Part shown: piece after piece, positions 9,214-16,456 of the stretch | How positions within the stretch are numbered: position 1 is the stretch's first letter | How the letters are laid out: each line of letters opens with the position of its first letter | NCBI RefSeq assembly: GCF_008042035.1 | Contig: NZ_RDBL01000027.1 | Location: 56,091-101,316, forward strand | Direction of reading: 5' to 3' | Origin: Streptomyces sp. col6 | GTDB taxonomy: Bacteria; Actinomycetota; Actinomycetes; Streptomycetales; Streptomycetaceae | Length of the DNA stretch: 45,226 bases | Translations under genes and position numbers: made by a program | Notes under the pieces: generated by a model | Database searches by the model: none | What the model saw: only the letters and a program-made list of their open reading frames with translations | What the model was told of the DNA's origin: nothing

Positions 9214-10404
9214 ATGGAAATGCATAGACCCAGTGCCGTCGAGCGCGCTTTGCGTGAGGCCGCGCCCCATGAAGTTTTCGACGTGTTCCGTTCCGCGGTC
9301 ATGCGCCGCCATGCTGCGCTCGCGGTCGATCTTCTGTTGGTCGACTACGCCATGACGCGACTGCAGCCTGTCGGGGTGCTGCCCCACACCCGGCCGCCGG
9401 TTTCGGTGTACGACAGCGCTCCGGGTCGTGCGTTCGGTGCTCAGGAAGCGCAGCGTGCGTATGACCGCTCGGCGTCCGAGGTGACGGTATACCTGCCGGT
9501 CAGCGTCCGGGGGGACCGGCTGGGCGTTCTCGCCGTTACCTTGCCGGAGGGCGAGAGGGCCGAGCCCTCCGTGGTGGAGGACCTGCAGGCCTGCGCCGAC
9601 GCGCTGGCGCACGAAGTGGTGGTCGCCGGGCGTGACACGGACCTCTTCCTGCAGGCGCGCAGGGCGGAGCGGCTGACGCTTGCTGCCGAGATGCAGTGGC
9701 AGTTGCTGCCAGGGCGCTCTTGTTCGCGGCCGGAGTACAGTCTGGGCGCCCAGCTGGAGCCCGCTTACGCCATTTTCGGTGACTGCTTCGACTGGTCGGC
9801 CTCGGCCGATGACCTTTATGTAACCGTCAGTAACGGCATGGGTCAGGGCATCGACGCCGCACTGCTGACGAACCTTGCCGTCAACGCCCTGCGCAATGCC
9901 CGCCGCGCCGGGCTGAGCCTGAGTGATCAGGCGTGTCTGGCCGATCAGGCGGTGTACGCGCAGTACCGGGGGAGCCGGTACCTCTCGACGCTGCTGTTCC
10001 GTTTCCACGTCCCTACGGGACGTGTGGAGATGATCGATGCCGGCTCCCCGAAGGTCTGGCGCGTGCGCCGGGGGGTCATCGAGACGGTCGAGATGGAGGC
10101 GCAGATGCCCCTGGGTATGTTCGAGGACACCGAGTACGCGTCCCAGTACTTCGAGGTCGAGCCGGGAGACCGTCTGCTCTTCATCAGTGACGGTGTTTAT
10201 GATGCTTTGTCCCCGAATGGTGAGAAGTACCGCCTGCGTGCGTTGGCCACCTCGATCAACAGCACTCGTCTGCTTCCCGCTTCGCAGGTGCCGAGGGTGA
10301 TGCTGCAGGAGTTGCTGGGGCATCGCGGTGCGGGTCCGGCAGAGGACGATTCCCTGGTGCTGTGTCTGGACTGGCTGGGCCGTGCGGACAGAGGCGACCG
10401 CTGA
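9214..10404 (+). CDS. SpoIIE/PP2C-type protein phosphatase with a GAF-like N-terminus and a changed metal-site residue
   Basis: 396 residues from ATG 9214 behind GAAGAAGAG. The first 150 residues look like a GAF-type sensor (VTVYLPVSVRGDRLGVLAVT). A linker helix (LTLAAEMQWQLLP) leads to the PP2C domain. GDCFDW (Asp190, Asp193) matches the first metal motif, but the second, normally DxMGHG or DGMGxG, reads SNGMGQG with Asn207. Later motifs FISDGVYDAL and EDDSLVL are intact. Enzymes of this class dephosphorylate STAS proteins in partner switching. The Asn raises the chance of weak or absent activity. It precedes a second phosphatase gene by 173 bases, with a small inverted repeat between them. 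Confidence 0.85.
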   Translation: MEMHRPSAVERALREAAPHEVFDVFRSAVMRRHAALAVDLLLVDYAMTRLQPVGVLPHTRPPVSVYDSAPGRAFGAQEAQRAYDRSASEVTVYLPVSVRGDRLGVLAVTLPEGERAEPSVVEDLQACADALAHEVVVAGRDTDLFLQARRAERLTLAAEMQWQLLPGRSCSRPEYSLGAQLEPAYAIFGDCFDWSASADDLYVTVSNGMGQGIDAALLTNLAVNALRNARRAGLSLSDQACLADQAVYAQYRGSRYLSTLLFRFHVPTGRVEMIDAGSPKVWRVRRGVIETVEMEAQMPLGMFEDTEYASQYFEVEPGDRLLFISDGVYDALSPNGEKYRLRALATSINSTRLLPASQVPRVMLQELLGHRGAGPAEDDSLVLCLDWLGRADRGDR

Positions 10405-10514
10405 ATCTGGACACAACGGACATGTGGTCCGAATGTGAAGGAGCGGCGCTGCCGGTGTGAGAGGTGTCTCCCCAGGGGGTGGGCGGGTTGCGGTGCGGAG
10501 GCATCGGGAGGGAT

Positions 10515-10532
10515 GGTTGCCTCCAGGCAATC
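10515..10532. promoter_or_regulatory. Small inverted repeat ahead of the phosphatase/B12/STAS operon
   Basis: GGTTGCCT-CC-AGGCAATC pairs over eight bases with one mismatch. It lies 46 bases before the TTG start at 10578. It could be an operator, for example for the MarR protein at the far end of the cluster, or a hairpin in the leader. Confidence 0.35.
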
Positions 10533-10577
10533 GTCTAGTTGATGAGGTGAGGGATTCGCTCAGCGAGTCCTAGGTTT

Positions 10578-12239
10578 TTGGTTTCCACTCAAGCACAGCC
10601 CGCGTTGCACGCGAATGGGAATAGTGATCCCCAGTGGGGCCAGGCTCCGTATCCGGTGCTCGTGGCTGACAGCCACGGCGCCGTGGTGCGGTGCAATGAC
10701 GCCGCACGTCTACTCCTGCCCGCCGCCTTGCCCGGGACACCACTGACGGACGTGGTCCCGGCCTGGCTCAGGGCCGCACACGCCACGCTGAGCTCTCCCG
10801 GTCGGCGCCCGGCCCAGGACGCCGCGGAGCCGCTGCGCGGACACATCGCCGGGCGGCAGTTCGAGGCCCACCCCAGTACGCAGAGCGAGGGCCGGGTGGC
10901 GTGGTGGCTGGTGGACGACACCGATCACCAATTGGTCCGGGATGCTCTGCGCATGGAACGGCAACGGACCGCGTTCCTCGCGAAGGCCTCCAGCACTCTG
11001 CTCGCCTCCCTCAACCTGGGACGGTGCATGGATGTGACGGCGCTCCTGGCCGCTGAGAATCTCGCGGACGCGGCGCTGGTTGTCGCACCGGATCACGGGC
11101 ACCGCCTGCCGCTGGTGACCTGCCTGCGCGGCAGTGACCCGGTCCAGTCCACCGTGAAGGTGAATCCCGACGACGTGCCGGGTCTGGGCGAGGCGATGCG
11201 CGGGTTCCCGCCGGTTCCCTCGCGATGGATCGACCCGTCCACAGCCCCCGGCTGGATGCTGCCCCAGGAACTTGGGGCGGTCGGCTCGATAGTGATCACC
11301 CCGCTGCCCGGACAGGGAGTTCCCGCCGGGGCGCTCATTCTGCTGCGGAAGACGGGAACCGCGGCCTTCAGCGACGAGGAGGAAATCCTCGCCAGGGTGT
11401 TCGCCGCCCGAGCCGGGGCCGCGATGTCCGCCGCCCGGCTGTACGCGGAGCAGACCGCGATCACCGATGTGCTGATGCGTGAGCTCATGCCACCGGTCCT
11501 GCACCAGATCTCCGGGGTGGACTTCGCCGGCCGCTACCGGCCTTCCGGAGATCATGAGCGCATCGGGGGCGACTTCTACGACGTGCATCCGGCGGCCGTC
11601 GAGGGCGAAGCCTCGCTGGTCTCTCTCGGAGACGTGTGCGGCAAGGGCCTGGAAGCCGCTGTGCTGACAGGCAAGATCCGTAACACTCTGCACGCTCTGC
11701 TGCCCCTGGCCGACGACCACCAGCGCATGCTCGGCCTGTTGAACACCGCATTGCTCAGCTCCCATCACACCCGTTTCGCCACCCTGATCCTGGCCTCCGC
11801 CGTACGACGCGGAAACAGGGTGGACCTCGATCTCACCAGCAGCGGTCACCCCTGCCCACTGATCATCCGTGCGGACGGCACCGTGGAGGAGGCCGACACC
11901 CACGGAACCCTGATCGGCGCCATTCCGGACGTCTCCGCCACCACAGCCGCCGTCTCGCTCGCGCCCGGCGAGTCGTGTGTCCTCTACACCGACGGCATCA
12001 CCGAAGCCAAGGGCGGGCCGATGGGCGGCGACATGTTCGGTGAGAAGCGCCTCAAGCGCGCCCTGTCCGAGTGCGCGGGCATGCCCGCCGAGGGGATCGC
12101 CGAGCACGTACAGATGCTTGCCGCCCAGTGGCTCGGCGCCCGCCCGCACGACGACATGGCCGTCGTCGTGATCGCCGCCCCCCACACGCATCACCTGAGC
12201 GCGGTGGATGGCCACACCCGGGGCAGGTTCACCGCATGA
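10578..12239 (+). CDS. PAS-GAF-SpoIIE (PP2C) protein phosphatase, first gene of the B12/STAS operon
   Basis: 553 residues if the TTG at 10578 is used; a stop codon at 10548-10550 and no ATG or GTG between leave little choice, although the ribosome site (CCTAGG) is weak. Residues 20-120 are PAS-like (PYPVLVADSHGAVVRCNDAA). A helix (RMERQRTAFLAKASSTLLASL) leads to a GAF domain at about 140-300, then the PP2C domain. All metal motifs are present: GGDFYD (Asp332), GDVCGKG (Asp352), TDGITEA (Asp472) and HDDMAV (Asp525, Asp526). It should be an active Mn/Mg-dependent phosphoserine phosphatase acting on a STAS partner; the STAS gene two places downstream is the obvious candidate. Its stop overlaps the next start by ATGA. 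Confidence 0.9.
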   Translation: MVSTQAQPALHANGNSDPQWGQAPYPVLVADSHGAVVRCNDAARLLLPAALPGTPLTDVVPAWLRAAHATLSSPGRRPAQDAAEPLRGHIAGRQFEAHPSTQSEGRVAWWLVDDTDHQLVRDALRMERQRTAFLAKASSTLLASLNLGRCMDVTALLAAENLADAALVVAPDHGHRLPLVTCLRGSDPVQSTVKVNPDDVPGLGEAMRGFPPVPSRWIDPSTAPGWMLPQELGAVGSIVITPLPGQGVPAGALILLRKTGTAAFSDEEEILARVFAARAGAAMSAARLYAEQTAITDVLMRELMPPVLHQISGVDFAGRYRPSGDHERIGGDFYDVHPAAVEGEASLVSLGDVCGKGLEAAVLTGKIRNTLHALLPLADDHQRMLGLLNTALLSSHHTRFATLILASAVRRGNRVDLDLTSSGHPCPLIIRADGTVEEADTHGTLIGAIPDVSATTAAVSLAPGESCVLYTDGITEAKGGPMGGDMFGEKRLKRALSECAGMPAEGIAEHVQMLAAQWLGARPHDDMAVVVIAAPHTHHLSAVDGHTRGRFTA

Positions 12240-13330
12240 ATACCAGTTCCCTGCCCCGCCCGGCCGGCGCCGGACACCTCAAGGAGCTTGCGGAGCGGCT
12301 GTGGGAAGCCGTCGCAGCCCTGGACGAGCACGCGGCCACCGAACTCGTCGTGCGGACGCTGGATGAGGGGATCTCCGCCGAGAGCGTCCTGCTCGACGTG
12401 ATCGCCGTGGTGCAAGGCCGCGTCGGCGAGGAATGGGCGGGCAACCGGCTCAGCGTCGCCCAGGAGCACGCGGCGACCGCCATCAACGACCGTGCGGTCA
12501 CCGCGGTCGGCCTGCATCCCAGCGCGCGCACGGCCGTCACCAGGGGGCGCATCACCGTGGCCTGCGTCGACGGAGAATGGCACGCTCTCCCCGCACGCCT
12601 GCTCGCCGAGGTCCTGAAACTCCGCGGATGGCGGGTGGACTACCTCGGCGCCCAGGTCCCCACACCGCACCTCATCTCCCATCTCCACAACACCCGGGCA
12701 GACGCGGTCGCCCTGTCCAGTTCCATCGCCACCAGGCTGCCGACCGCGCACGCGGTGATCACCGCCTGCCAGGCCGTCGGCGTCCCGGTCATCGTCGGCG
12801 GTGCCGCCTTCGGTCCGGAAGGCCGGTACGCAAGGCTGCTGGGCGCCGACGCCTGGGCGCCGGACGCCCGCGCCGCCGCCGAGCGCCTCATCAGCAGCCC
12901 GCTGCCGCTGCCGCTGCCCGATCACCAGCAGTTCGACGACCTGCCGCACCTGGCCGACCAGGAATACACCATGGTCACCCGCACCGGCGCCACGCTCGTC
13001 CAGACCGTCTTCGCCGCGCTGCAGGACTCCTTCCCCGCCATGCGTGACTACGACGATGCCCAGCGTGAACGAACCGCGGAAGACCTCGCGCACATCGTGG
13101 AGTTCCTCTCCACCGCCCTCTATCTCGACGACGACGAACTCTTCACCTGGTTCACCACCTGGACCGCACGGATCCTCCAGGCGCGCGGCGTACCCGCCCA
13201 CAGTCTGCTCCCGGCTCTGGACCTCCTGGCCCGCGAACTCAAGGACTTCCCACGAGCTGTCCGTATGCTTGCCGCCGCCAACCACATCCTGACCGCCCAC
13301 ATACCCACCGCCGCCGGAAACGCCGTATGA
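12236..13330 (+). CDS. Cobalamin-binding protein with CarH-like W-x9-EH cap motif, candidate B12 light or cobalamin sensor
   Basis: 364 residues. Residues 10-95 form a four-helix cap of the methionine-synthase type, with Trp67, nine residues, then Glu77-His78: the W-x9-E-H signature of CarH-type adenosylcobalamin photoreceptors. Residues 104-222 are a Rossmann-like B12 domain: DGEWHALP gives Glu114 and His116 as the likely lower axial ligand (E-x-H-x-x-G with Pro119 for the usual Gly), then SSS at 161-163 and VGGAAF. CarH residue His132, next to its Trp, is replaced by Ala68. Residues 225-364 are a separate all-helical domain (DDDELFTWFTTWTARILQ) that recalls, but is not proven to be, an RsbR-type globin-like module. 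There is no MerR DNA-binding domain. Overlaps of 4 bp on both sides tie it to the phosphatase and STAS genes. Confidence 0.88.
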   Translation: MNTSSLPRPAGAGHLKELAERLWEAVAALDEHAATELVVRTLDEGISAESVLLDVIAVVQGRVGEEWAGNRLSVAQEHAATAINDRAVTAVGLHPSARTAVTRGRITVACVDGEWHALPARLLAEVLKLRGWRVDYLGAQVPTPHLISHLHNTRADAVALSSSIATRLPTAHAVITACQAVGVPVIVGGAAFGPEGRYARLLGADAWAPDARAAAERLISSPLPLPLPDHQQFDDLPHLADQEYTMVTRTGATLVQTVFAALQDSFPAMRDYDDAQRERTAEDLAHIVEFLSTALYLDDDELFTWFTTWTARILQARGVPAHSLLPALDLLARELKDFPRAVRMLAAANHILTAHIPTAAGNAV

Positions 13331-13737
13331 CCACACACCCCGATCACCTGCAGTTGACCACTACCGACTCCCGGGACAGCATCCTCGTGGAGATCCACGG
13401 AGACCTCGACTACGCCAGCGCCGATCGCCTGGTCGCCGAGATCACCAGCCGCCTGTCGAAGCGAACCGCCCCGTCCGAGCTGCGCCTGCGCTGTGCGCAC
13501 CTCGGCACGGTCGACTCCATGGGCCTTTCGGCCCTGCTGATGATCCGCCGCCTCACCACCGCGGCAGGGGTGCGTCTCCACCTGGATGACAGACCTGCCA
13601 AGCTGGAGCGGCTCCTGAACCTCACCGGAATCCGCGACCACCTCACAGGACCATGTGGCGAGGGTGCCGCGAATCCCTCGGCGACACAGGACAACGCCGT
13701 ATCGTCCGGCCCCATCGCACCAGACTCGAACACCTGA
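13327..13737 (+). CDS. STAS-domain anti-sigma factor antagonist
   Basis: 136 residues; the ATG overlaps the preceding stop (ATGA). It shows the STAS pattern: strand SILVEIHGDLDYASA, helix ADRLVAEITSRL, strand LRLRCAHLG, then VDSMGLSALLMIRR, where Ser64 in D-S-M-G is the usual phosphorylation site, and a last strand VRLHLDD. In partner switching the unphosphorylated form captures an anti-sigma kinase and frees the sigma factor; a PP2C phosphatase resets it. The phosphatase gene of this operon is a natural partner. The last 35 residues are a disordered Ser/Pro/Ala tail. No RsbW-like kinase gene is in the window. Confidence 0.92.
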   Translation: MTTHPDHLQLTTTDSRDSILVEIHGDLDYASADRLVAEITSRLSKRTAPSELRLRCAHLGTVDSMGLSALLMIRRLTTAAGVRLHLDDRPAKLERLLNLTGIRDHLTGPCGEGAANPSATQDNAVSSGPIAPDSNT

Positions 13738-13786
13738 ACCGCTCTCGACCGTTCACTGGACACCAGCACCCACCGACGGGGAACCC

Positions 13787-14293
13787 GTGACCGCACCAGA
13801 CGCCACCCCCAGCAACACCTGGCACGAGGCAACTCGGTCCGCCAGCGCCGTGACCGAACTCCTCGACGTGATGTGGGAGCACGCCAGACACTCCGCCAAC
13901 GGCACCACAGCCCCCAGCTCCACCTCACAGCTGCGCCTGATGTACGTCCTCGACCGCGAGAGCGGCATACGAATGCGCACCGTCTGCGAACGCCTGGCCT
14001 CAGCCCCTCCGACGGTGACCCGCATGTGCGACCGGCTTCAGGCCATCGGCTTCCTTGAACGACGGCCCTGCCCGGACAGTGGCCGCGAGATCACCCTGCA
14101 GCTCACCCATACGGGAAAAGAGCACCTTCAACGTATCCGTGAACGGCGCGACACCATGCTCCACCAGGCCATCAACAGGATTCCCCCCGCCGAACGCGCC
14201 GCCCTCGCCATTGGACTCGCGGCGCTACAGGCGCAACTGGACACCGCATCGGGCGAAAGACCACCTGTACCAGTAAGCCACTCTGCGGCCTGA
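13787..14293 (+). CDS. MarR-family transcriptional regulator at the end of the signalling operon
   Basis: 168 residues from GTG 13787, with GACGGGGA upstream; it begins 49 bases after the STAS gene, so it is probably in the same transcript. The winged helix is clear: LMYVLDRESGIRMRTVCERL, then APPTVTRMCDRLQAIGFLERRP as the recognition helix, and EITLQLTHTGKEHL for the wing. MarR proteins bind palindromes as dimers and often respond to small ligands. Here it could be the DNA-level output of the cluster or its autoregulator; the inverted repeat at 10515 is a possible site. Both ideas are inference. Confidence 0.88.
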   Translation: MTAPDATPSNTWHEATRSASAVTELLDVMWEHARHSANGTTAPSSTSQLRLMYVLDRESGIRMRTVCERLASAPPTVTRMCDRLQAIGFLERRPCPDSGREITLQLTHTGKEHLQRIRERRDTMLHQAINRIPPAERAALAIGLAALQAQLDTASGERPPVPVSHSAA

Positions 14294-14302
14294 ACGCCGG
14301 CA

Positions 14303-14595
14303 TCACACCTCCACCGCGAAGGTCCCCGGAGTGTGGCATCCGCCCACCACCGGGGCAGGTGAGGTCGTCCGGGACCGTTCGGCTCCCTGACCGGCCGGCA
14401 GGACTTCGTCCCCGACACGCACTCGTCCTCGCCGGACAGCGCGAAGCCCTCGTTGTTGTAATTCGGCATGCCGGACGGGCGGTTGTACACGTCCGTCGGC
14501 GCGAACGTGCCCGCCGCGTTGACCGTTAACGTCTGGTGCCGGCCGTCGCAGACCGCCCAGAGGCGGGGGGCCTGGGGCTCGATCACACCGGACAT
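14303..14595 (-). pseudogene. C-terminal relic of an esterase-like phytase-family protein
   Basis: The minus strand reads APRLWAVCDGRHQTLTV, then VYNRPSGMPNYNNEGFAL and DECVSGTKS, the C-terminal pattern of secreted proteins in the esterase-like phytase family. After TKS the frame breaks; the neighbouring frame ends with GTFAVEV and a stop. The N-terminal two thirds are missing, cut off where the IS630 relic begins. Confidence 0.5.
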
Positions 14596-14669
14596 GCAAA
14601 TGGTTGGGGTTCCCGCCTGGCCTCTACAACTGCTAGTGACCTGAGTCGTAGGTTCGTCGGTGGTTGTTC

Positions 14670-14890
14670 ATGAGTCGTTCGGGTCCGAAGATTCCGCCGT
14701 TGTCGGTGACTGATGCCCAGCGGGCCGTGCTGGAGGGTTGGGTGCGTCGTCGCGCAACGGCCCAGGCTCTGGCTCAGCGATCGAGGATCGTGCTGGAGTG
14801 CGCCGAGGGGCGCTCGATCCTGGAGGTGTCCCGTCGGCTGAGTGTGCCGCGGACACGGTCCGCACCTGGCGGAGGCGGCCGCTGTCGGCG
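14670..14890 (+). pseudogene. IS630-family transposase, N-terminal relic
   Basis: From ATG 14670 the frame gives MSRSGPKIPPLSVTDAQRA, WVRRRATAQALAQRSRIVLE and SILEVSRRL, the N-terminal HTH of IS630 transposases. Near 14848 it shifts one base into ADTVRTWRRR and then ends. The DDE domain is gone. Confidence 0.75.
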
Positions 14891-15113
14891 AGGCATGTTT
14901 CCGTAGTACCGATGGCCGCCGTCCCGCTACAGGGCGCAAACAGGCGTGAGCAAGGGCGTGTTGGGATCAGACAGGAGCGAACAGACCGAAGCGGACCCTC
15001 GAAAGCCGTCATCCGCATCACCTGTCACAAGAGACGTCTGCTGGCTCAGTCAGCCTCAAGCGGCCCGTCGCCCGAACCGCAATGAAGCACCAAAGTCGGA
15101 ACAAAACGCTCTT

Positions 15114-15700
15114 TAACTGATTGTTTCAGAATGAGTTGAGCTCCGGGCTTTGCGCTCGACGATCCTGGTCGGCAGAGCGGAGGGGCTCTCCTTTCAGGTG
15201 ACAACCAGCCGCTGCCTACCGTCGATGAGTTCGCGCACGGCGTCCAGGTGGCCGGCGTGGGTGGCGGTCTCAGTGATCACGTGCAGGATGACCTCGCGGA
15301 GGTTGTCGTACCGCCAGCTGCCGAAGAAGTCTGGCCACCAGCCCGGGGCCGCGTCCAGGTCGGCGCCGGCCAGGAAGGCGTCCGCGAGCTCGCCTTCCTG
15401 GCGGTAGAGGGCGAAGACCTCCTCGGCTGTCATCTCCGAGGTGGGCTGCCACGCGTTCTCGCCGGATCCGAGGATCTCCTCGATCGCCGCTCGTTCTCCC
15501 GCCGCAACCGCGCGGAACCAGAACTTCTCGTCGTCCAGGGCAAGGTGGTGCACCAGCCCCAGGCACGTCCAGCCGGACGGTAGCACCGGGCGCCGCAGCG
15601 CTTCCTCGTCCAGGCCCTCCAGGATATCCAGGACGTGCTTGCGCTTGCTGTTCAGGACGCCGAGCAACGTGGTCAGTTCAGTGTCAGTCATGGGCCGAAC
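15114..15700. repeat. 587-bp direct repeat, copy 1 (pairs with 43610-44196)
   Basis: This segment recurs 28,496 bases downstream in the same orientation without indels and with about ten single-base differences by eye (about 98 percent identical). It begins with a hairpin-like motif, AACTGATT-GTTTCAG-AATGAGTT, and ends eight bases before... the similarity stops right after GGGCCGAAC. It contains the whole DinB-like gene and 80 bases beyond its 3' end. Confidence 0.9.
15194..15691 (-). CDS. DinB-like (DUF664-type) four-helix protein, copy 1
   Basis: 165 residues from ATG 15691. DinB-like features: the N-terminal helix LLGVLNSKRKHVLDILEGL, the SGWTCLGLVHHLALDDEKFWF segment with a metal-type His, and a C-terminal HVITETATHAGHLDAVREL with two further His. 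These three His positions are the usual metal site of the DinB/YfiT fold. Actinobacterial members include mycothiol- or metal-dependent transferases, but the reaction is unknown here. A second copy at 43690-44187 differs by a few residues (for example LDEEALRR versus LEEEAQRR). A truncated IS5 gene follows on the right, so the gene travels in an IS-rich setting. Confidence 0.88.
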   Translation of the reverse strand: MTDTELTTLLGVLNSKRKHVLDILEGLDEEALRRPVLPSGWTCLGLVHHLALDDEKFWFRAVAAGERAAIEEILGSGENAWQPTSEMTAEEVFALYRQEGELADAFLAGADLDAAPGWWPDFFGSWRYDNLREVILHVITETATHAGHLDAVRELIDGRQRLVVT

Positions 15701-15738
15701 CGTATCGGGCCCCACTGACACCCGACTCGCTGGTCGTT

Positions 15739-15990
15739 TCAGGATGCCGTTCTGAGTCGTCGCAGGCAGATGATGACGCAGGCCGGTCCGAGGAGGCTCT
15801 GGTGGAGGTCGGCGCGCCGTTCGTAGCGGGTGCGGAGCCGCTTGAACTGGTGCAGCCAGGCGAATGCGCGCTCTACCACCCAGCGCACCCCGCCCAGCCC
15901 GGAGCCGTGTGCGACGCCGCGGCGGGCAATCATCGGTTTCACCGAGTGGGCCGGGCGGCTCGGCGGGCCGTCGGACCGAAGCGTGACAGC
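15739..15990 (-). pseudogene. IS5-family transposase, C-terminal relic
   Basis: The minus strand reads KPMIARRGVAHGSGLGGVRW, VVERAFAWLHQFKRLRTRYE and CLRRLRTAS-stop. This is the last 70 residues of an IS5-group transposase, including the catalytic Glu in VVERAF. Upstream the frame continues only as a scrambled GPPSRPAHS, so the first two Asp motifs are missing. Confidence 0.75.
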
Positions 15991-16009
15991 AGATCCCGAA
16001 GAAGTTCAT

Positions 16010-16456
16010 CAGGTTGCGATGAACAACATCTTCAGCAACGACGGCAAACCGGCGGCCCGAGAAGCTGACCGTGAGCTCGCCGACGGTCGGTGGTGGACAC
16101 CGAACTTGCGAAGGAGCGCGGTGGCGGGCGGCGTGCGCTTGGAGGTTCGAGAGCGTCGGCTACAGATACCCGAGTGAACGCGCAGCCTTGCCGAGCGCGC
16201 GGGCGGTCTTATCCCTTCGGCGCGGGCAGCATCGATCTCGTGTGATGAGACGGGGCCTGATCTCCTCGTACTGACCTGGCTCCGGCACTGGTTGCTTCCA
16301 TCCCGGAGCGTCGCTCCGGCTGACCATTGCCGATCTGATGGTTGGAAAAGGATCACCGATATGGAATCGAGAGATTGCACTCGAGGGTCGGCTTCCCAGG
16401 AACACGAGTGGCCCTGCCCCGAGCCGATAAGAGGGCCGGGGCTGCCAGACCAGGTT
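16010..16456. other. 447-bp stretch without a recognisable gene
   Basis: Several frames are open because of the high GC content, but none has recognisable motifs or a convincing ribosome site. It probably holds debris between the IS5 relic and the 3' end of the ArsR-type gene. Confidence 0.4.

Noticed and set aside
8725..10530. 601-codon minus-strand frame across the first phosphatase
   Set aside because: Crosses gene borders and intergenic DNA; composition is typical of an antisense frame.
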